This document shows positions 49,120 to 59,863 of a stretch of DNA of 64,000 bases, in pieces. The notes below the pieces were generated by a model that did not search any database, was not told the DNA's origin, and saw nothing but the letters and a program-made list of their open reading frames with translations. The DNA comes from Streptomyces sp. Ru71 (lineage in GTDB: Bacteria; Actinomycetota; Actinomycetes; Streptomycetales; Streptomycetaceae). The stretch covers positions 1 to 64,000 of the forward strand of contig NZ_PQSS01000019.1 in the NCBI RefSeq assembly GCF_002920535.1. The letters run 5' to 3'. The position numbers and the translations under genes were made by a program. Position 1 is the stretch's first letter. Each line of letters begins with the position of its first letter.

Positions 49120-52100
49120 ATGGCCTCGTCGCCGCTGACCCCTTCCGCCGACAGCCGGACCCGTGCGTCCGAGCTCCGTGAGGCGCTCGCCACCCGTGTG
49201 GTGGTCGCCGACGGAGCCATGGGCACCATGCTCCAGGCGCAGGAACCCACGCTGGAGGACTTCCAGCAGCTGGAGGGCTGTAACGAGGTCCTCAACGTCA
49301 CCCGCCCGGACATCGTCCGCTCGGTGCACGCCGCGTACTTCGACGCGGGCGTCGACTGCGTGGAGACCAACACCTTCGGCGCCAACCTCACCGCCCTGGG
49401 CGAGTACGACATCCCCGAGCGGGTCGCCGAGCTGTCGGAGGCGGGTGCGCGGATCGCCCGGGAGACGGCCGACGAGTTCGCCGCCCGCGACGGCCGCAGC
49501 CGCTGGGTGCTGGGCTCCATGGGCCCCGGCACCAAGCTGCCCACCCTCGGCCACACCACGTTCGACGCGATCCGCGACGCCTACCAGGCCAACGCCGAGG
49601 GCCTCCTGGCCGGCGGCGCCGACGCGCTGCTGGTGGAGACCACGCAGGACCTGCTGCAGACCAAGGCGTCCGTGATCGCCGCCCGCCGCGCGATGGAGAC
49701 GGCCGGCTACGACGTCCCGCTGATCGTCTCGGTGACCGTGGAGACCACCGGCACCATGCTGCTCGGCTCGGAGATCGGCGCGGCGCTGACCGCGCTGGAG
49801 CCGCTGGGCATCGACATGATCGGCCTGAACTGCGCGACCGGCCCGGCGGAGATGAGCGAGCACCTGCGCTACCTCGCCCGGCACGCGCGCGTGCGGCTGT
49901 CCTGCATGCCCAACGCCGGACTGCCCGTCCTGACCAAGGACGGCGCCCACTACCCGCTCACCGCGCCGGAGCTCGCCGACGCGCAGGAGAACTTCGTCCG
50001 CGACTACGGCCTGTCCCTGGTGGGCGGCTGCTGCGGCACCACGCCCGAGCACCTGCGGCAGGTCGTGGAGCGGGTGCGCGGCCTCGCCCCCGGCGAGCGC
50101 GACCCGCGCCCCGAGCCGGGCGCCGCCTCCCTCTACCAGACGGTGCCGTTCCGGCAGGACACCTCCTACCTGGCCATCGGTGAGCGCACCAACGCCAACG
50201 GGTCGAAGAAGTTCCGCGAGGCCATGCTGGAGGGCCGCTGGGACGACTGCGTGGAGATGGCGCGCGAGCAGATCCGCGAGGGCGCGCACATGCTCGACCT
50301 GTGCGTGGACTACGTCGGCCGCGACGGTGTGGCCGACATGCAGGAGCTGGCCGGCCGCTTCGCGACCGCCTCCACGCTGCCGATCGTGCTGGACTCCACC
50401 GAGGTCGACGTCATCCAGGCCGGCCTGGAGAAGCTGGGCGGCCGCGCGGTGATCAACTCGGTGAACTACGAGGACGGCGACGGCCCCGAGTCCCGCTTCG
50501 CGAAGGTCACCCAGCTGGCCCGCGAGCACGGTGCGGCGCTGATCGCGCTGACCATCGACGAGGAGGGCCAGGCCCGCACCCCGGAGAAGAAGGTGGAGAT
50601 CGCCGAGCGGCTGATCGACGACCTGACCGGGAACTGGGGCATCCGTGAGGAGGACATCCTCATCGACACCCTCACCTTCACCATCTGCACCGGCCAGGAG
50701 GAGTCCCGCAAGGACGGCCTGGCCACCATCGAGGCCATCCGGGAGCTGAAGAAGCGCCACCCGGCCGTGCAGACCACCCTCGGCCTGTCCAACATCTCCT
50801 TCGGCCTGAACCCGGCCGCCCGCATCCTGCTGAACTCCGTGTTCCTGGACGAGTGCGTCAAGGCGGGCCTGGACTCGGCGATCGTGCACGCCTCCAAGAT
50901 CCTGCCGATCGCCCGCTTCGACGAGGAGCAGGTCACCACGGCCCTGGACCTGATCTACGACCGCCGCTCCGAGGGCTACGACCCGCTGCAGAAGCTCATG
51001 CAGCTGTTCGAGGGCGCCACCGCCAAGTCCCTGAAGGCCTCCAAGGCCGAGGAGCTGGCCGCGCTGCCGCTGGAGGAGCGCCTCAAGCGCCGCATCATCG
51101 ACGGCGAGCGCAACGGCCTGGAAGCCGACCTCGACGAGGCCCTGCAGTCCCGCCCGGCCCTCGACATCGTCAACGAGACCCTGCTGGACGGCATGAAGGT
51201 GGTCGGTGAGCTCTTCGGCTCCGGCCAGATGCAGCTGCCGTTCGTGCTGCAGTCCGCCGAGGTGATGAAGACCGCGGTCGCCTACCTCGAACCGCACATG
51301 GAGAAGACCGACGAGGCCGGCAAGGGCACCATCGTGCTGGCCACCGTGCGCGGCGACGTCCACGACATCGGCAAGAACCTCGTCGACATCATCCTGTCCA
51401 ACAACGGCTACAACGTGGTCAACCTGGGCATCAAGCAGCCCGTCTCCGCGATCCTGGAGGCCGCCGAGGAGCACCGGGCCGACGTGATCGGCATGTCCGG
51501 GCTGCTGGTGAAGTCCACCGTGATCATGAAGGAGAACCTGGAGGAGCTCAACGCCCGCGAGCTCGCCGGCAAGTACCCGGTCATCCTCGGCGGCGCCGCC
51601 CTCACCCGCGCCTACGTCGAGCAGGACCTGCACGAGATCTACCAGGGCGAGGTCCGCTACGCCCGCGACGCCTTCGAGGGCCTGCGCCTGATGGACGCCC
51701 TCATCGGCATCAAGCGCGGCGTGCCCGGCGCCAAGCTCCCCGAGCTCAAGCAGCGCCGGGTGCGCGCCGCCACGGTCGAGGTCGAGGAACGCCCGCAGGA
51801 GGGCCACGTCCGCTCCGACGTGGCCACCGACAACCCGGTGCCCACCCCGCCGTTCTGGGGCACCCGCGTCGTCAAGGGCATCCAGCTCAAGGAGTACGCC
51901 TCCTGGCTCGACGAGGGCGCCCTGTTCAAGGGCCAGTGGGGCCTGAAGCAGGCCCGCACCGGCGAGGGCCCCACCTACGAGGAGCTCGTCGAGACCGACG
52001 GCCGGCCCCGGCTGCGCGGCCTGCTGGAGCGGCTGCAGACGGAGAACCTGCTGGAGGCGGCCGTCGTCTACGGCTACTTCCCGTGCGTGTCCAAGGACGA

Positions 52101-52632
52101 CGACCTGATCATCCTGGACGAGGCCGGAAACGAGCGCACCCGCTTCACCTTCCCGCGCCAGCGCCGCGGCCGCCGGCTGTGCCTGGCGGACTTCTTCCGC
52201 CCGGAGGAGTCCGGCGAGACCGACGTCGTCGGCCTCCAGGTCGTCACCGTCGGCTCCCGCATCGGCGAGGAGACCGCGCGCATGTTCGAGGCCAACGCCT
52301 ATCGCGACTACCTCGAACTGCACGGCCTGTCCGTCCAGCTCGCCGAGGCCCTCGCCGAGTACTGGCACGCACGCGTGCGCGCCGAGCTCGGCTTCGCCGG
52401 CGAGGACCCCGACCGGATCGAGGCCATGTTCGAGCTGAAGTACCGCGGCGCCCGCTTCTCGCTCGGCTACGGCGCCTGCCCCGACCTGGAGGACCGCGCC
52501 AAGATCGCCGACCTCCTGAAGCCGGAACGCATCGGCGTCCACCTCTCCGAGGAGTTCCAGCTGCACCCCGAGCAGTCCACCGACGCCATCGTGATCCACC
52601 ACCCGGAGGCCAAGTACTTCAACGCACGGTGA
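49120..52632 (+). CDS. metH: cobalamin-dependent methionine synthase
   Basis: A 1170-residue four-module enzyme making methionine from homocysteine and methyltetrahydrofolate. The homocysteine domain carries the zinc triad Cys238 (GLNCATG) and Cys304-Cys305 (GGCCGTTP). The folate domain has GERTNANGSKKFRE and INSVNYEDGDGPES. The cobalamin cap and Rossmann domain has DVHDIGKN with His748 as cobalt ligand. The activation domain binds SAM (RFTFPRQRRGRRLCLADFF and the C-terminal FSLGYGACPDL). All modules are intact and length is normal. GGGAG precedes the ATG at 49120. Confidence 0.96.
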   Translation: MASSPLTPSADSRTRASELREALATRVVVADGAMGTMLQAQEPTLEDFQQLEGCNEVLNVTRPDIVRSVHAAYFDAGVDCVETNTFGANLTALGEYDIPERVAELSEAGARIARETADEFAARDGRSRWVLGSMGPGTKLPTLGHTTFDAIRDAYQANAEGLLAGGADALLVETTQDLLQTKASVIAARRAMETAGYDVPLIVSVTVETTGTMLLGSEIGAALTALEPLGIDMIGLNCATGPAEMSEHLRYLARHARVRLSCMPNAGLPVLTKDGAHYPLTAPELADAQENFVRDYGLSLVGGCCGTTPEHLRQVVERVRGLAPGERDPRPEPGAASLYQTVPFRQDTSYLAIGERTNANGSKKFREAMLEGRWDDCVEMAREQIREGAHMLDLCVDYVGRDGVADMQELAGRFATASTLPIVLDSTEVDVIQAGLEKLGGRAVINSVNYEDGDGPESRFAKVTQLAREHGAALIALTIDEEGQARTPEKKVEIAERLIDDLTGNWGIREEDILIDTLTFTICTGQEESRKDGLATIEAIRELKKRHPAVQTTLGLSNISFGLNPAARILLNSVFLDECVKAGLDSAIVHASKILPIARFDEEQVTTALDLIYDRRSEGYDPLQKLMQLFEGATAKSLKASKAEELAALPLEERLKRRIIDGERNGLEADLDEALQSRPALDIVNETLLDGMKVVGELFGSGQMQLPFVLQSAEVMKTAVAYLEPHMEKTDEAGKGTIVLATVRGDVHDIGKNLVDIILSNNGYNVVNLGIKQPVSAILEAAEEHRADVIGMSGLLVKSTVIMKENLEELNARELAGKYPVILGGAALTRAYVEQDLHEIYQGEVRYARDAFEGLRLMDALIGIKRGVPGAKLPELKQRRVRAATVEVEERPQEGHVRSDVATDNPVPTPPFWGTRVVKGIQLKEYASWLDEGALFKGQWGLKQARTGEGPTYEELVETDGRPRLRGLLERLQTENLLEAAVVYGYFPCVSKDDDLIILDEAGNERTRFTFPRQRRGRRLCLADFFRPEESGETDVVGLQVVTVGSRIGEETARMFEANAYRDYLELHGLSVQLAEALAEYWHARVRAELGFAGEDPDRIEAMFELKYRGARFSLGYGACPDLEDRAKIADLLKPERIGVHLSEEFQLHPEQSTDAIVIHHPEAKYFNAR

Positions 52633-52704
52633 CGTCACCCGACACAACGTGACAGGCGTCTCAGCACGCCGACCGAAATCGACGTACACTGGTCGGTCCA
52701 CCGC

Positions 52705-52732
52705 AGGCCGGTTCCCCCTCGGGAACCGGCCT
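52705..52732 (+). terminator. terminator after metH
   Basis: AGGCCGGTTCCC and GGGAACCGGCCT form a 12-bp stem with a 4-base loop, 72 bases after the metH stop and just before the ribosome site of the next gene. Confidence 0.7.
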
Positions 52733-52758
52733 GGTCGTCCCTCAAGGAGGTACGCCGG

Positions 52759-53460
52759 ATGACGACAACGGTCCCCGCGCTCGGAACCGGTACAGCCGAA
52801 GACTCCGCCCTGCAGGCCGTGCTCCTCGACATGGACGGAACCCTGGTGGACACCGAGGGCTTCTGGTGGGACGTCGAGGTAGAGGTGTTCTCCGCCCTCG
52901 GCCACACCCTGGACGACGCCTGGCGCCATGTCGTGGTGGGCGGCCCCATGACCCGCAGCGCCGGGTTCCTGATCGAGGCCACCGGCGCCGACATCACCCT
53001 CGCCGAGCTGACCCTGCTGCTCAACCAGGGCTTCGAGGACCGTATCGACACCGCCCTGCCGATGATGCCCGGCGCCGCCCGGCTGCTGGCCGAACTGCAC
53101 CAGCACGGCATCCCCACGGCCCTGGTCTCCGCCTCCCACCGGCGCATCATCGACCGCGTGCTGACCACGCTCGGCGCCCACCACTTCTCCCTGAGCATCG
53201 CCGGCGACGAGGTCTCCCGCACCAAGCCGCACCCCGACCCCTACCTGCTCGCCGCGGCCGGCCTCGGCGTGAACCCCACCCGGTGCGCGGTCGTCGAGGA
53301 CACCGCCACCGGGGTCGCGGCAGCCGAGGCCGCGGGCTGCCACGTCGTCGCCGTACCCTCGGTGGCCCCCATCAGCCCGGCCGCCCGGCGCACCGTCGTC
53401 ACCTCGCTGGAAGAAGTCGATCTCGCATTTCTGCGCGGCCTGATGACGGAAATGCGATAA
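52759..53460 (+). CDS. HAD-superfamily phosphatase (beta-phosphoglucomutase-like)
   Basis: A 233-residue HAD hydrolase of subfamily I. The nucleophile and acid/base Asp pair are D24 and D26 in LLDMDGTLVDTE. Motif II is ALVSASHR, the Lys of motif III is in SRTKPHPDPYL, and the metal Asp pair is in VVEDTATG. A helical cap (about 35-100) gives substrate choice. Likely acts on a small phosphorylated metabolite. AAGGAGG lies 8 bases before the ATG. It stands alone between metH and the solute-binding genes. Confidence 0.88.
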   Translation: MTTTVPALGTGTAEDSALQAVLLDMDGTLVDTEGFWWDVEVEVFSALGHTLDDAWRHVVVGGPMTRSAGFLIEATGADITLAELTLLLNQGFEDRIDTALPMMPGAARLLAELHQHGIPTALVSASHRRIIDRVLTTLGAHHFSLSIAGDEVSRTKPHPDPYLLAAAGLGVNPTRCAVVEDTATGVAAAEAAGCHVVAVPSVAPISPAARRTVVTSLEEVDLAFLRGLMTEMR

Positions 53461-53891
53461 CCGTTCACCCTGTGTACCGCGCCGATTGACCGGCATTTCC
53501 ACAACGGCGGCACCACGGCACTCCGCTGAATTCACGCCGCGTCACGCGCCGAATTCAAGCCCCCGCACCCCTCCGCGCCCGTGTGACGTTCCCCACGCCC
53601 GGAGGCCTCGACAGGCGTGGCGCACTGTGCTGACCACCCCTCAAGGCGGCCACAGGGCGCACCCTTGTGTCCCGATTGATGAAACCCTGCACGAATCCTT
53701 CCGCTGTCGGGTTTTCGTTGTGTCCCCGCCCGGTTTCGCTCCGTGATGAGACCTCAACTCCACTGGCTGCCAACCCTGGTGCGGGCGCGGACTAATCTCG
53801 TCGCGAGAACATCGCCCCTTACCCCCGTGCTCGGCTGCGACACCCCTGCATGCCCGATACACGGAGTCAGACGCTCTGGAGAAACACGAGC
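53461..53891. promoter_or_regulatory. intergenic region upstream of the solute-binding lipoprotein genes
   Basis: 431 bases without a supported gene, distinctly richer in A+T than average. A good -10 hexamer TAATCT is at 53793-53798, about 94 bases before the lipoprotein start. Two GAATTC sites lie 17 bases apart near 53529-53557 inside a partly repeated segment. No stable RNA or tRNA is seen. Confidence 0.45.
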
Positions 53892-55496
53892 ATGAACCGC
53901 AAGACTCTGGTGCTGCCGGCCATGGCCGGCCTGCTCGCACCCGTGCTCGCCGCCTGCGGCGGGTCCGACAGCGGCAGCTCAGGCGGCAACGCCATCGCCG
54001 TCGGCACCACGGACCGGTTCACCGCCACCAAGGACGTTCCCGCACCGCTGGACCCGGCCTACGCCTACGACGTCGGCACCTGGAACGTCCTGCGCCAGAC
54101 CGTGCAGACCCTCATGATCCAGCCCAAGGGCGGCGGCCAGCCCGTGCCCGAGGCGGCCCAGAGCTGCGGCTTCACCGACAGCGGCAACGAGCGCTACGCC
54201 TGCAAGCTGCGCGACGGACTGACCTTCTCCGACGGCAGCCCCGTCACCGCGAACGCCGTGAAGTACTCCGTCGACCGCGCACTCGCCATCCAGGCCGACT
54301 CCGGCGTCGCGGGCCTGCTGTCCACCATCGACACCGTCGAGACGCAGGGCGACAAGGAGGTCGTCTTCCACCTGAAGACCTCCGACGCGACCTTCCCCTA
54401 CAAGCTGTCCACCCCGGTCGCCGGCATCGTCAACCCCGCCGACTACCCCAAGGACAAGCTGCGCGAAGGGTTCTCCGTGGACGGCTCCGGGCCGTACACC
54501 CTCAAGGCCGAGACCGAGGGCGGCTCCGTCAGCAAGGCCGTGTTCACCAAGAACCCCTCCTACAAGGGGTCGCTGACCGTGAACAACGACAAGGTCGAAC
54601 TGGTCTCCTTCGACAACGCCGACGCCATGGGCGCCGCGCTGGAGAAGGGCGACATCGACCTGATGACCCGCACCATGACGCCGGACCAGGTCAAGAAGCT
54701 GTCCGCCGACCCGGGCAAGAACATCGACCTGGTCGAGATGCCCGGCCTGGAGATCCGCTACCTCGCCTTCAACACCAGCGCGCCCACCGTCAAGACCAAG
54801 GCCGTCCGCCAGGCCGTCGCCCAGGTCGTCGACCGCGCCGCACTGGTCTCCCAGGTCTACGGCGACCAGGCCGAGCCGCTGTACTCGCTGGTCCCGGCGA
54901 CCGTCACCGGCCACTCCAACTCGTTCTTCAACACGTACGGCGACCCGAGCACCTCCAAGGCCAAGTCGCTGCTGGACAAGGCCGGCATCTCCACCCCGGT
55001 CAAGCTGACCCTGCACTACACCACCGACCACTACGGCGCCGCCACCAAGCGGGAGTTCGAGGTGCTCCAGCAGCAGCTCAACGCCAGCGGTCTGTTCGAC
55101 GTCCAGATCCAGGGCACCGCCTGGGACGCGTTCGTGCCCGCCCAGCGCAAGGGCAGCTACGACGTGTGGGGCATGGGCTGGTTCCCTGACTTCCCGGACG
55201 CCGACAACTACCTCGCGCCGTTCCTCGACAAGGACAACTTCCTCAAGTCGCCGTACCACAACAGCGACATCATCAACCACCTGATCCCCCAGTCCCGGCG
55301 CCAGGCCGACCGGCTGGCCGCCTCCGGCAGCCTGACCGACATCCAGGACATCGTGGCCGATGACGTGCCCGTCCTGCCGCTGTGGCAGGGTAAGCAGTAC
55401 GTCGCCGCACGGGACGACGTCACGGGCACCGCCTACGCGCTGAACAACACCTCGACCCTGCAACTGTGGGAGCTCGGCCGCGGTGTGAGCGGCTGA
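53892..55496 (+). CDS. ABC-type solute-binding lipoprotein, family 5 (oligopeptide type)
   Basis: A 534-residue exported lipoprotein. The lipobox is LAAC at about residues 18-21, followed by a Gly/Ser linker. The binding protein body has SBP_bac_5 landmarks: LRDGLTFSDGSPVTANAVKYS, FHLKTSDATFPYKLSTP, GSGPYTLK and the closing VLPLWQGKQYVA. It would capture peptides or similar solutes outside the membrane. No permease or ATPase gene follows; instead a paralogue does. The start at 53892 gives a normal signal peptide. Proteins of this family can also serve as sensors or work with distant transporters. Confidence 0.88.
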   Translation: MNRKTLVLPAMAGLLAPVLAACGGSDSGSSGGNAIAVGTTDRFTATKDVPAPLDPAYAYDVGTWNVLRQTVQTLMIQPKGGGQPVPEAAQSCGFTDSGNERYACKLRDGLTFSDGSPVTANAVKYSVDRALAIQADSGVAGLLSTIDTVETQGDKEVVFHLKTSDATFPYKLSTPVAGIVNPADYPKDKLREGFSVDGSGPYTLKAETEGGSVSKAVFTKNPSYKGSLTVNNDKVELVSFDNADAMGAALEKGDIDLMTRTMTPDQVKKLSADPGKNIDLVEMPGLEIRYLAFNTSAPTVKTKAVRQAVAQVVDRAALVSQVYGDQAEPLYSLVPATVTGHSNSFFNTYGDPSTSKAKSLLDKAGISTPVKLTLHYTTDHYGAATKREFEVLQQQLNASGLFDVQIQGTAWDAFVPAQRKGSYDVWGMGWFPDFPDADNYLAPFLDKDNFLKSPYHNSDIINHLIPQSRRQADRLAASGSLTDIQDIVADDVPVLPLWQGKQYVAARDDVTGTAYALNNTSTLQLWELGRGVSG

Positions 55497-55504
55497 CGCA
55501 CCTG

Positions 55505-55530
55505 CCCGGGGCCCGGGACCGGGCCCCGGG
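55505..55530 (+). terminator. hairpin between the two solute-binding protein genes
   Basis: CCCGGGGCCCGG and CCGGGCCCCGGG pair almost without a loop. It may attenuate transcription into the second gene. Confidence 0.6.
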
Positions 55531-55562
55531 TCGTCGGAGAACCGAAGACAAGGCACACGTAC

Positions 55563-57143
55563 GTGAACATGCGCAACCAGTGGCCGGTCCTGCCCATCGT
55601 GGCAGGGCTGGCCTCCGGCCTGTTGACCGGATGTGGAACGGAGAACGGCGATTCCGGGGGGACCGGCTCCGCCGTGGTGATGGGGATGTCCGACGACGTC
55701 CTGGCCACGGACCCCGCCTCCGGATACGACCCCGGATCCTGGCTGTTGTTCAACAACGTCTTCCAGTCGCTGCTCAGCTTCCCCGAGGGAGCAACCGAGC
55801 CGCAGCCGGAAGCGGCGAAGAGTTGCGGCTTCACCGACACCCAGGCCCAGGTCTACCGGTGCACCCTCAAGGACGGCCTGAAGTTCAGCAACGGTGACCC
55901 GCTCACCTCGAAGGACGTGAAGTTCTCCTTCGACCGCATGCTGAAGATCAACGACCCCGCCGGTCCGGCGATCATGTTCCCGATGCTCGACTCGGTCGAG
56001 ACACCGGACGACAAGACGGTCGTCTTCCAGCTCAAGACCTCCGACGCGACCTTCCCCAGCAAGATCGCCTCCGGTGCCGGCTCCATCGTCGACCACACCC
56101 AGTACGACGCGAACGGCCTGCGCAAGGACGGCAAGGCCGTCGGCTCCGGCCCCTACAAGCTGGACTCCTTCAACGACGAAGAGGCCGTCTTCTCCGTCAA
56201 CGAGCACTACCAGGGCACCGCGAAGGTGAAGAACTCCGGCGTGACGCTGAAGTTCTTCCACGACGACCGGGCCGCCCTCAAGAAGGCCCTCCTCGACGAC
56301 GAGATCGACGCCGCCTACCGAGGCCTGAGCGCCGCCGACATCGCCGACGTACAGAAGAGCGGCAACAGTTCGGGCGTCGAGGTCATCGAGGGCACCAGCG
56401 CCGAGGTCCAGCACCTGGTCTTCAACATGAACGACCCGGTCGCCTCCAAGCCCGCCGTCCGCAAGGCCATCGCCTACCTCCTGGACCGCGACGCCCTCAT
56501 CCGCGACGTCTACCAGGGCACCGCGACCCCGCTGTACTCGATCATCCCGGCCGGCATCACCGGCCACAACACGGCCTTCTTCGACACCTACGGCGCCCGC
56601 CCCTCCCGGTCCAAGGCCGCCGCCGCGCTGAACGCCGCCGGTATCAGCGGCAAGGTGAAGCTCACCCTGTGGTCCACGCCGTCCCGCTACGGCCCCTCCA
56701 CCGACGAGGAGCTGAAGGCGATAGCCGGCCAGCTCAACGCCAGCGGACTGTTCGAGGCCGACGTGAAGTCGGTGGCCTTCGAGCAGTACGAGAAGGACAT
56801 CGCGGCCGGCAAGTACGGCGTGTACGTCAAGGGCTGGGTGCCCGACTACCCGGACGCCGACAACTTCACCGCGCCCTTCTTCGGCAAGGGCAACGTGCTC
56901 GGCAACAACTACACCAACAAGACCATCACCGGCAGGCTCCTGCCGCAGACCGCCGCGCAGAGCGACCGCGCCTCCACCGGCAAGGAGTTCGGCGAACTCC
57001 AGGACATCGTCGCCGACGACATCCCCGTCCTGCCCATCTGGCAGGGCAAGCAGTACGCGGTCGCCCGGGACGGCGTCTACGGCCTGGAGTACTGCCTCGA
57101 CGCCTCCACCGTGTTCCGCTTCTGGGCCCTGCACAAGGGCTGA
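55563..57143 (+). CDS. second ABC-type solute-binding lipoprotein, family 5
   Basis: A 526-residue paralogue of the preceding protein, about as long and with the same landmarks (LKDGLKFSNGDPLTSKDVKFS, LKTSDATFPSKIASG, GSGPYKL, VLPIWQGKQYAVARD). The lipobox is LTGC near residue 24. Shared stretches such as LKTSDATFP and WQGKQY show a tandem duplication, but most of the sequence has diverged, so ligands probably differ. A GTG at 55563 and an ATG at 55569 are both possible. It too lacks neighbouring membrane components. Confidence 0.87.
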   Translation: MNMRNQWPVLPIVAGLASGLLTGCGTENGDSGGTGSAVVMGMSDDVLATDPASGYDPGSWLLFNNVFQSLLSFPEGATEPQPEAAKSCGFTDTQAQVYRCTLKDGLKFSNGDPLTSKDVKFSFDRMLKINDPAGPAIMFPMLDSVETPDDKTVVFQLKTSDATFPSKIASGAGSIVDHTQYDANGLRKDGKAVGSGPYKLDSFNDEEAVFSVNEHYQGTAKVKNSGVTLKFFHDDRAALKKALLDDEIDAAYRGLSAADIADVQKSGNSSGVEVIEGTSAEVQHLVFNMNDPVASKPAVRKAIAYLLDRDALIRDVYQGTATPLYSIIPAGITGHNTAFFDTYGARPSRSKAAAALNAAGISGKVKLTLWSTPSRYGPSTDEELKAIAGQLNASGLFEADVKSVAFEQYEKDIAAGKYGVYVKGWVPDYPDADNFTAPFFGKGNVLGNNYTNKTITGRLLPQTAAQSDRASTGKEFGELQDIVADDIPVLPIWQGKQYAVARDGVYGLEYCLDASTVFRFWALHKG

Positions 57144-57177
57144 GCCGACGGCCGCCCGCCAAGGCCCGTGACACACG

Positions 57178-57224
57178 CAAGGGCGCCCCTTCCTCCACGA
57201 TCGACCGGGGGAGGGGGCGCCCTT
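57178..57224. terminator. long terminator hairpin
   Basis: CAAGGGCGCCCC pairs with GGGGCGCCCTTG, extended by a C/T-rich versus G-rich inner stem. It separates the lipoprotein gene from the convergent regulator gene. Confidence 0.75.
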
Positions 57225-57255
57225 GTTCCGTGCCGGGGGCCGGCGGAACGGCCGG

Positions 57256-57927
57256 CTACTGCGCGCCCGGACGCACCAGACCGCTCTCGTACGCGTACAC
57301 CGCGGCCTGCACCCGGTCACGCAGACCCAGCTTGGTCAGCACGTGACCCACATGCGTCTTGACCGTCGTCTCACTGACGAACAGGTCCGCGGCGATCTCG
57401 GCGTTGGACAGGCCGCGGGCGACCAGCTTCAGCACCTCGACCTCACGGTCGGTCAGCGTGTGCAGCGTGTCCGGGACCGGCTCCTCGCCCGACGGCAGAT
57501 GAGTGGCGTACTTGTCCAGCAGCCGCCGCGTGATGCTGGGCGCCAGCATCGCCTCACCGGCCGCCACCACCCGGATCGCCTGCACCAGCTCGTTGGCGGG
57601 CGCGTCCTTCAGCAGGAAGCCGCTGGCCCCGGCGCGCAGCGCCTCCACGACGTACTCGTCGAGGTCGAACGTGGTCAGCACCAGCACCTTGGCCGGACCG
57701 TCCCGCTCCGGCCCGGTGATCTGCCGGGTCGCCTCGACACCGTCCATCCGGGGCATCCGGATGTCCATCAGCACCACATCGGGCTGCAGGGCACGCACCT
57801 GGTCGAGCGCCTGGAGGCCGTCCCCGGCCTCGCCGACGACCGCGATGTCCTGCTCGGCCTCCAGAATCATCCGGAAGCCCGTACGCAGCAGCGGCTGGTC
57901 GTCGACCAGTAGGACACGGATGGCCAC
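57256..57927 (-). CDS. NarL/LuxR-type response regulator, orphan
   Basis: A 223-residue two-domain regulator. The receiver domain has the acidic pocket VLLVDDQ and phospho-acceptor Asp55 (VVLMDIRMPR), the Thr of VLTTFD and the Lys of FLLKDA. The output domain is a LuxR-type HTH (LTDREVEVLKLVARGLSNAEIA, with TVKTHVGHVLTKL). No histidine kinase gene is adjacent, so its partner is encoded elsewhere or it is controlled otherwise. ATG at 57927 with AAGGAGAC upstream. Confidence 0.92.
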   Translation of the reverse strand: MAIRVLLVDDQPLLRTGFRMILEAEQDIAVVGEAGDGLQALDQVRALQPDVVLMDIRMPRMDGVEATRQITGPERDGPAKVLVLTTFDLDEYVVEALRAGASGFLLKDAPANELVQAIRVVAAGEAMLAPSITRRLLDKYATHLPSGEEPVPDTLHTLTDREVEVLKLVARGLSNAEIAADLFVSETTVKTHVGHVLTKLGLRDRVQAAVYAYESGLVRPGAQ

Positions 57928-58008
57928 GTGAGTCTCCTTCGCTCGTCCGGCCCCATTCTGCCCTGACCCGCCCGCCAGTTCGGCCCCAGGGGGACGCGGC
58001 CCGGCCGG

Positions 58009-59685
<1,677 letters not shown>

Positions 59686-59863
59686 GCCCCCAGACCTTAC
59701 GGCCCGGCACTGACAGCGACCCAACCCGGCGGCGCGGCACGAGGGGTACGGCACGGCGAACACAGGGGGTGCCGGGGCGGAACGCGCCGCCACGGACGCA
59801 TACCATCGACCCGAGACCCTTCCGGCCGGCCGGCTCGGAAGACGCTTCGAACGAGGGGACACC

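Noticed and set aside
48706..53535. Very long minus-strand frame opposite metH
   Set aside because: It lies exactly over metH and the HAD gene, has the wrong third-position bias and reads as Gly/Val/Leu-rich filler; metH is complete and unmistakable.
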